Assembly: GCA_963724825.1 (NCBI GenBank)
Contig: CAVRWT010000006.1
Location: 67,854-131,853 of the forward strand
Direction: 5' to 3'
From: JALYNX01 sp963724825
GTDB taxonomy: Bacteria; Actinomycetota; Acidimicrobiia; Spongiisociales; ZC4RG35
DNA: 64,000 nt
The position numbers were made by a program, and so were the translations under genes. Below the pieces are notes generated by a model. The model was not told where the DNA came from. It saw only the letters and a program-made list of their open reading frames with translations, and searched no databases. Shown here piece after piece: positions 63,888 to 64,000 of the stretch (positions are counted from its first letter, which is position 1; every line of letters starts with the position of its first letter).

Positions 63888-64000
63888 ATGTTCGCCGCAT
63901 CAGAGTTTCCGCCTCGATTCCTATGGGGAGTCGCTACCGCCGCCTATCAGGTCGAGGGCGCCGTGGGCGAAGATGGCCGCGCCCCATCGATCTGGGACAC
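63888..64000 (+). CDS. GH1 beta-glucosidase, N-terminal fragment
   Basis: Only the first 37 codons are in the window: MFAASEFPPRFLWGVATAAY then QVEGAVGEDGRAPSIWD. FLWGVATAAYQVEGA is the invariant N-terminal motif of family 1 glycosidases, where Gln binds the sugar. GGGGT lies just before ATG 63888. Its place after the LacI-regulated sugar transporter suggests cleavage of an imported beta-glucoside such as cellobiose (inference). The rest is beyond the right edge. Confidence 0.9.
   Translation, partial: MFAASEFPPRFLWGVATAAYQVEGAVGEDGRAPSIWD

Noticed and set aside
1..64000. tRNA, rRNA, CRISPR arrays, insertion sequences, toxin-antitoxin pairs
   Set aside because: I looked for each on both strands by pattern and saw no transposase, integrase, regularly spaced repeats, cloverleaf-like gene or typical toxin pair. 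Small RNAs cannot be excluded by eye.

Overview
The window is about 65% GC, densely packed and rich in GTG/TTG starts and ATGA/TTGA stop-start overlaps. Together with the LAAC lipobox lipoproteins carrying Thr/Ala-rich linkers, an F420-type LLM oxidoreductase and the family content, this suggests a high-GC actinomycete, perhaps Acidimicrobiia (inference; no rRNA or tRNA gene was seen). No mobile element, CRISPR array or phage gene was found.

Layout. 1-5155: end of an UnbU/E5-like membrane protein, a Gfo/Idh oxidoreductase, a degenerate M24-fold protein and a CRTAC1/UnbV-like beta-propeller protein. 5246-10670: xylose uptake and isomerisation (xylF, xylH, a half-size xylG, an SDR, and convergent xylA). 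10686-15105: CoA-binding protein, MetY-like enzyme, cupin, small secreted protein, SMP-30 lactonase and F420-type oxidoreductase. 15320-21102: an opp/dpp-type ABC operon whose binding protein appears circularly permuted. 21103-24567: galM, an exported TAP-like alpha/beta hydrolase and ferritin. 24720-35723: a potassium island with a rearranged kdp operon (a receiver domain fused to the sensor half of KdpD, a free receiver, a small membrane ORF, kdpF, kdpA, kdpB, kdpC, the detached N-terminal half of KdpD, and kdpE) and a convergent KimA-like importer. 36057-38888: DrrAB-like exporter, two tiny ORFs behind a good promoter, and a VOC protein. 38898-53852: a catabolic region with an XRE-cupin regulator, SDR, bicupin, two amidohydrolase/permease modules around one sugar-type ABC transporter, an LhgO-like oxidase, an M24 protein and 2-oxoacid dehydrogenase E1 alpha/beta. 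53857-64000: UspA, an aldo-keto reductase, two GH5-like glycosidases, a shikimate-kinase-like protein, a LacI regulator with a clear operator and promoter, a MalEFG-type sugar transporter and the start of a GH1 beta-glucosidase.

The main themes are uptake of sugars, peptides and an unknown N-containing solute, each next to its catabolic enzymes, plus potassium homeostasis. A four-copy motif (AGTGTSACT core) upstream of four separate transport or catabolic starts may be a shared operator.

About 18 genes or gene ends are split by apparent single-base indels, with both halves clearly conserved. This looks more like uncorrected long-read error than gene decay. Coordinates below span both halves of such genes, and claims that depend on an uninterrupted frame, above all the permease-amidohydrolase fusion, should be read with this in mind.
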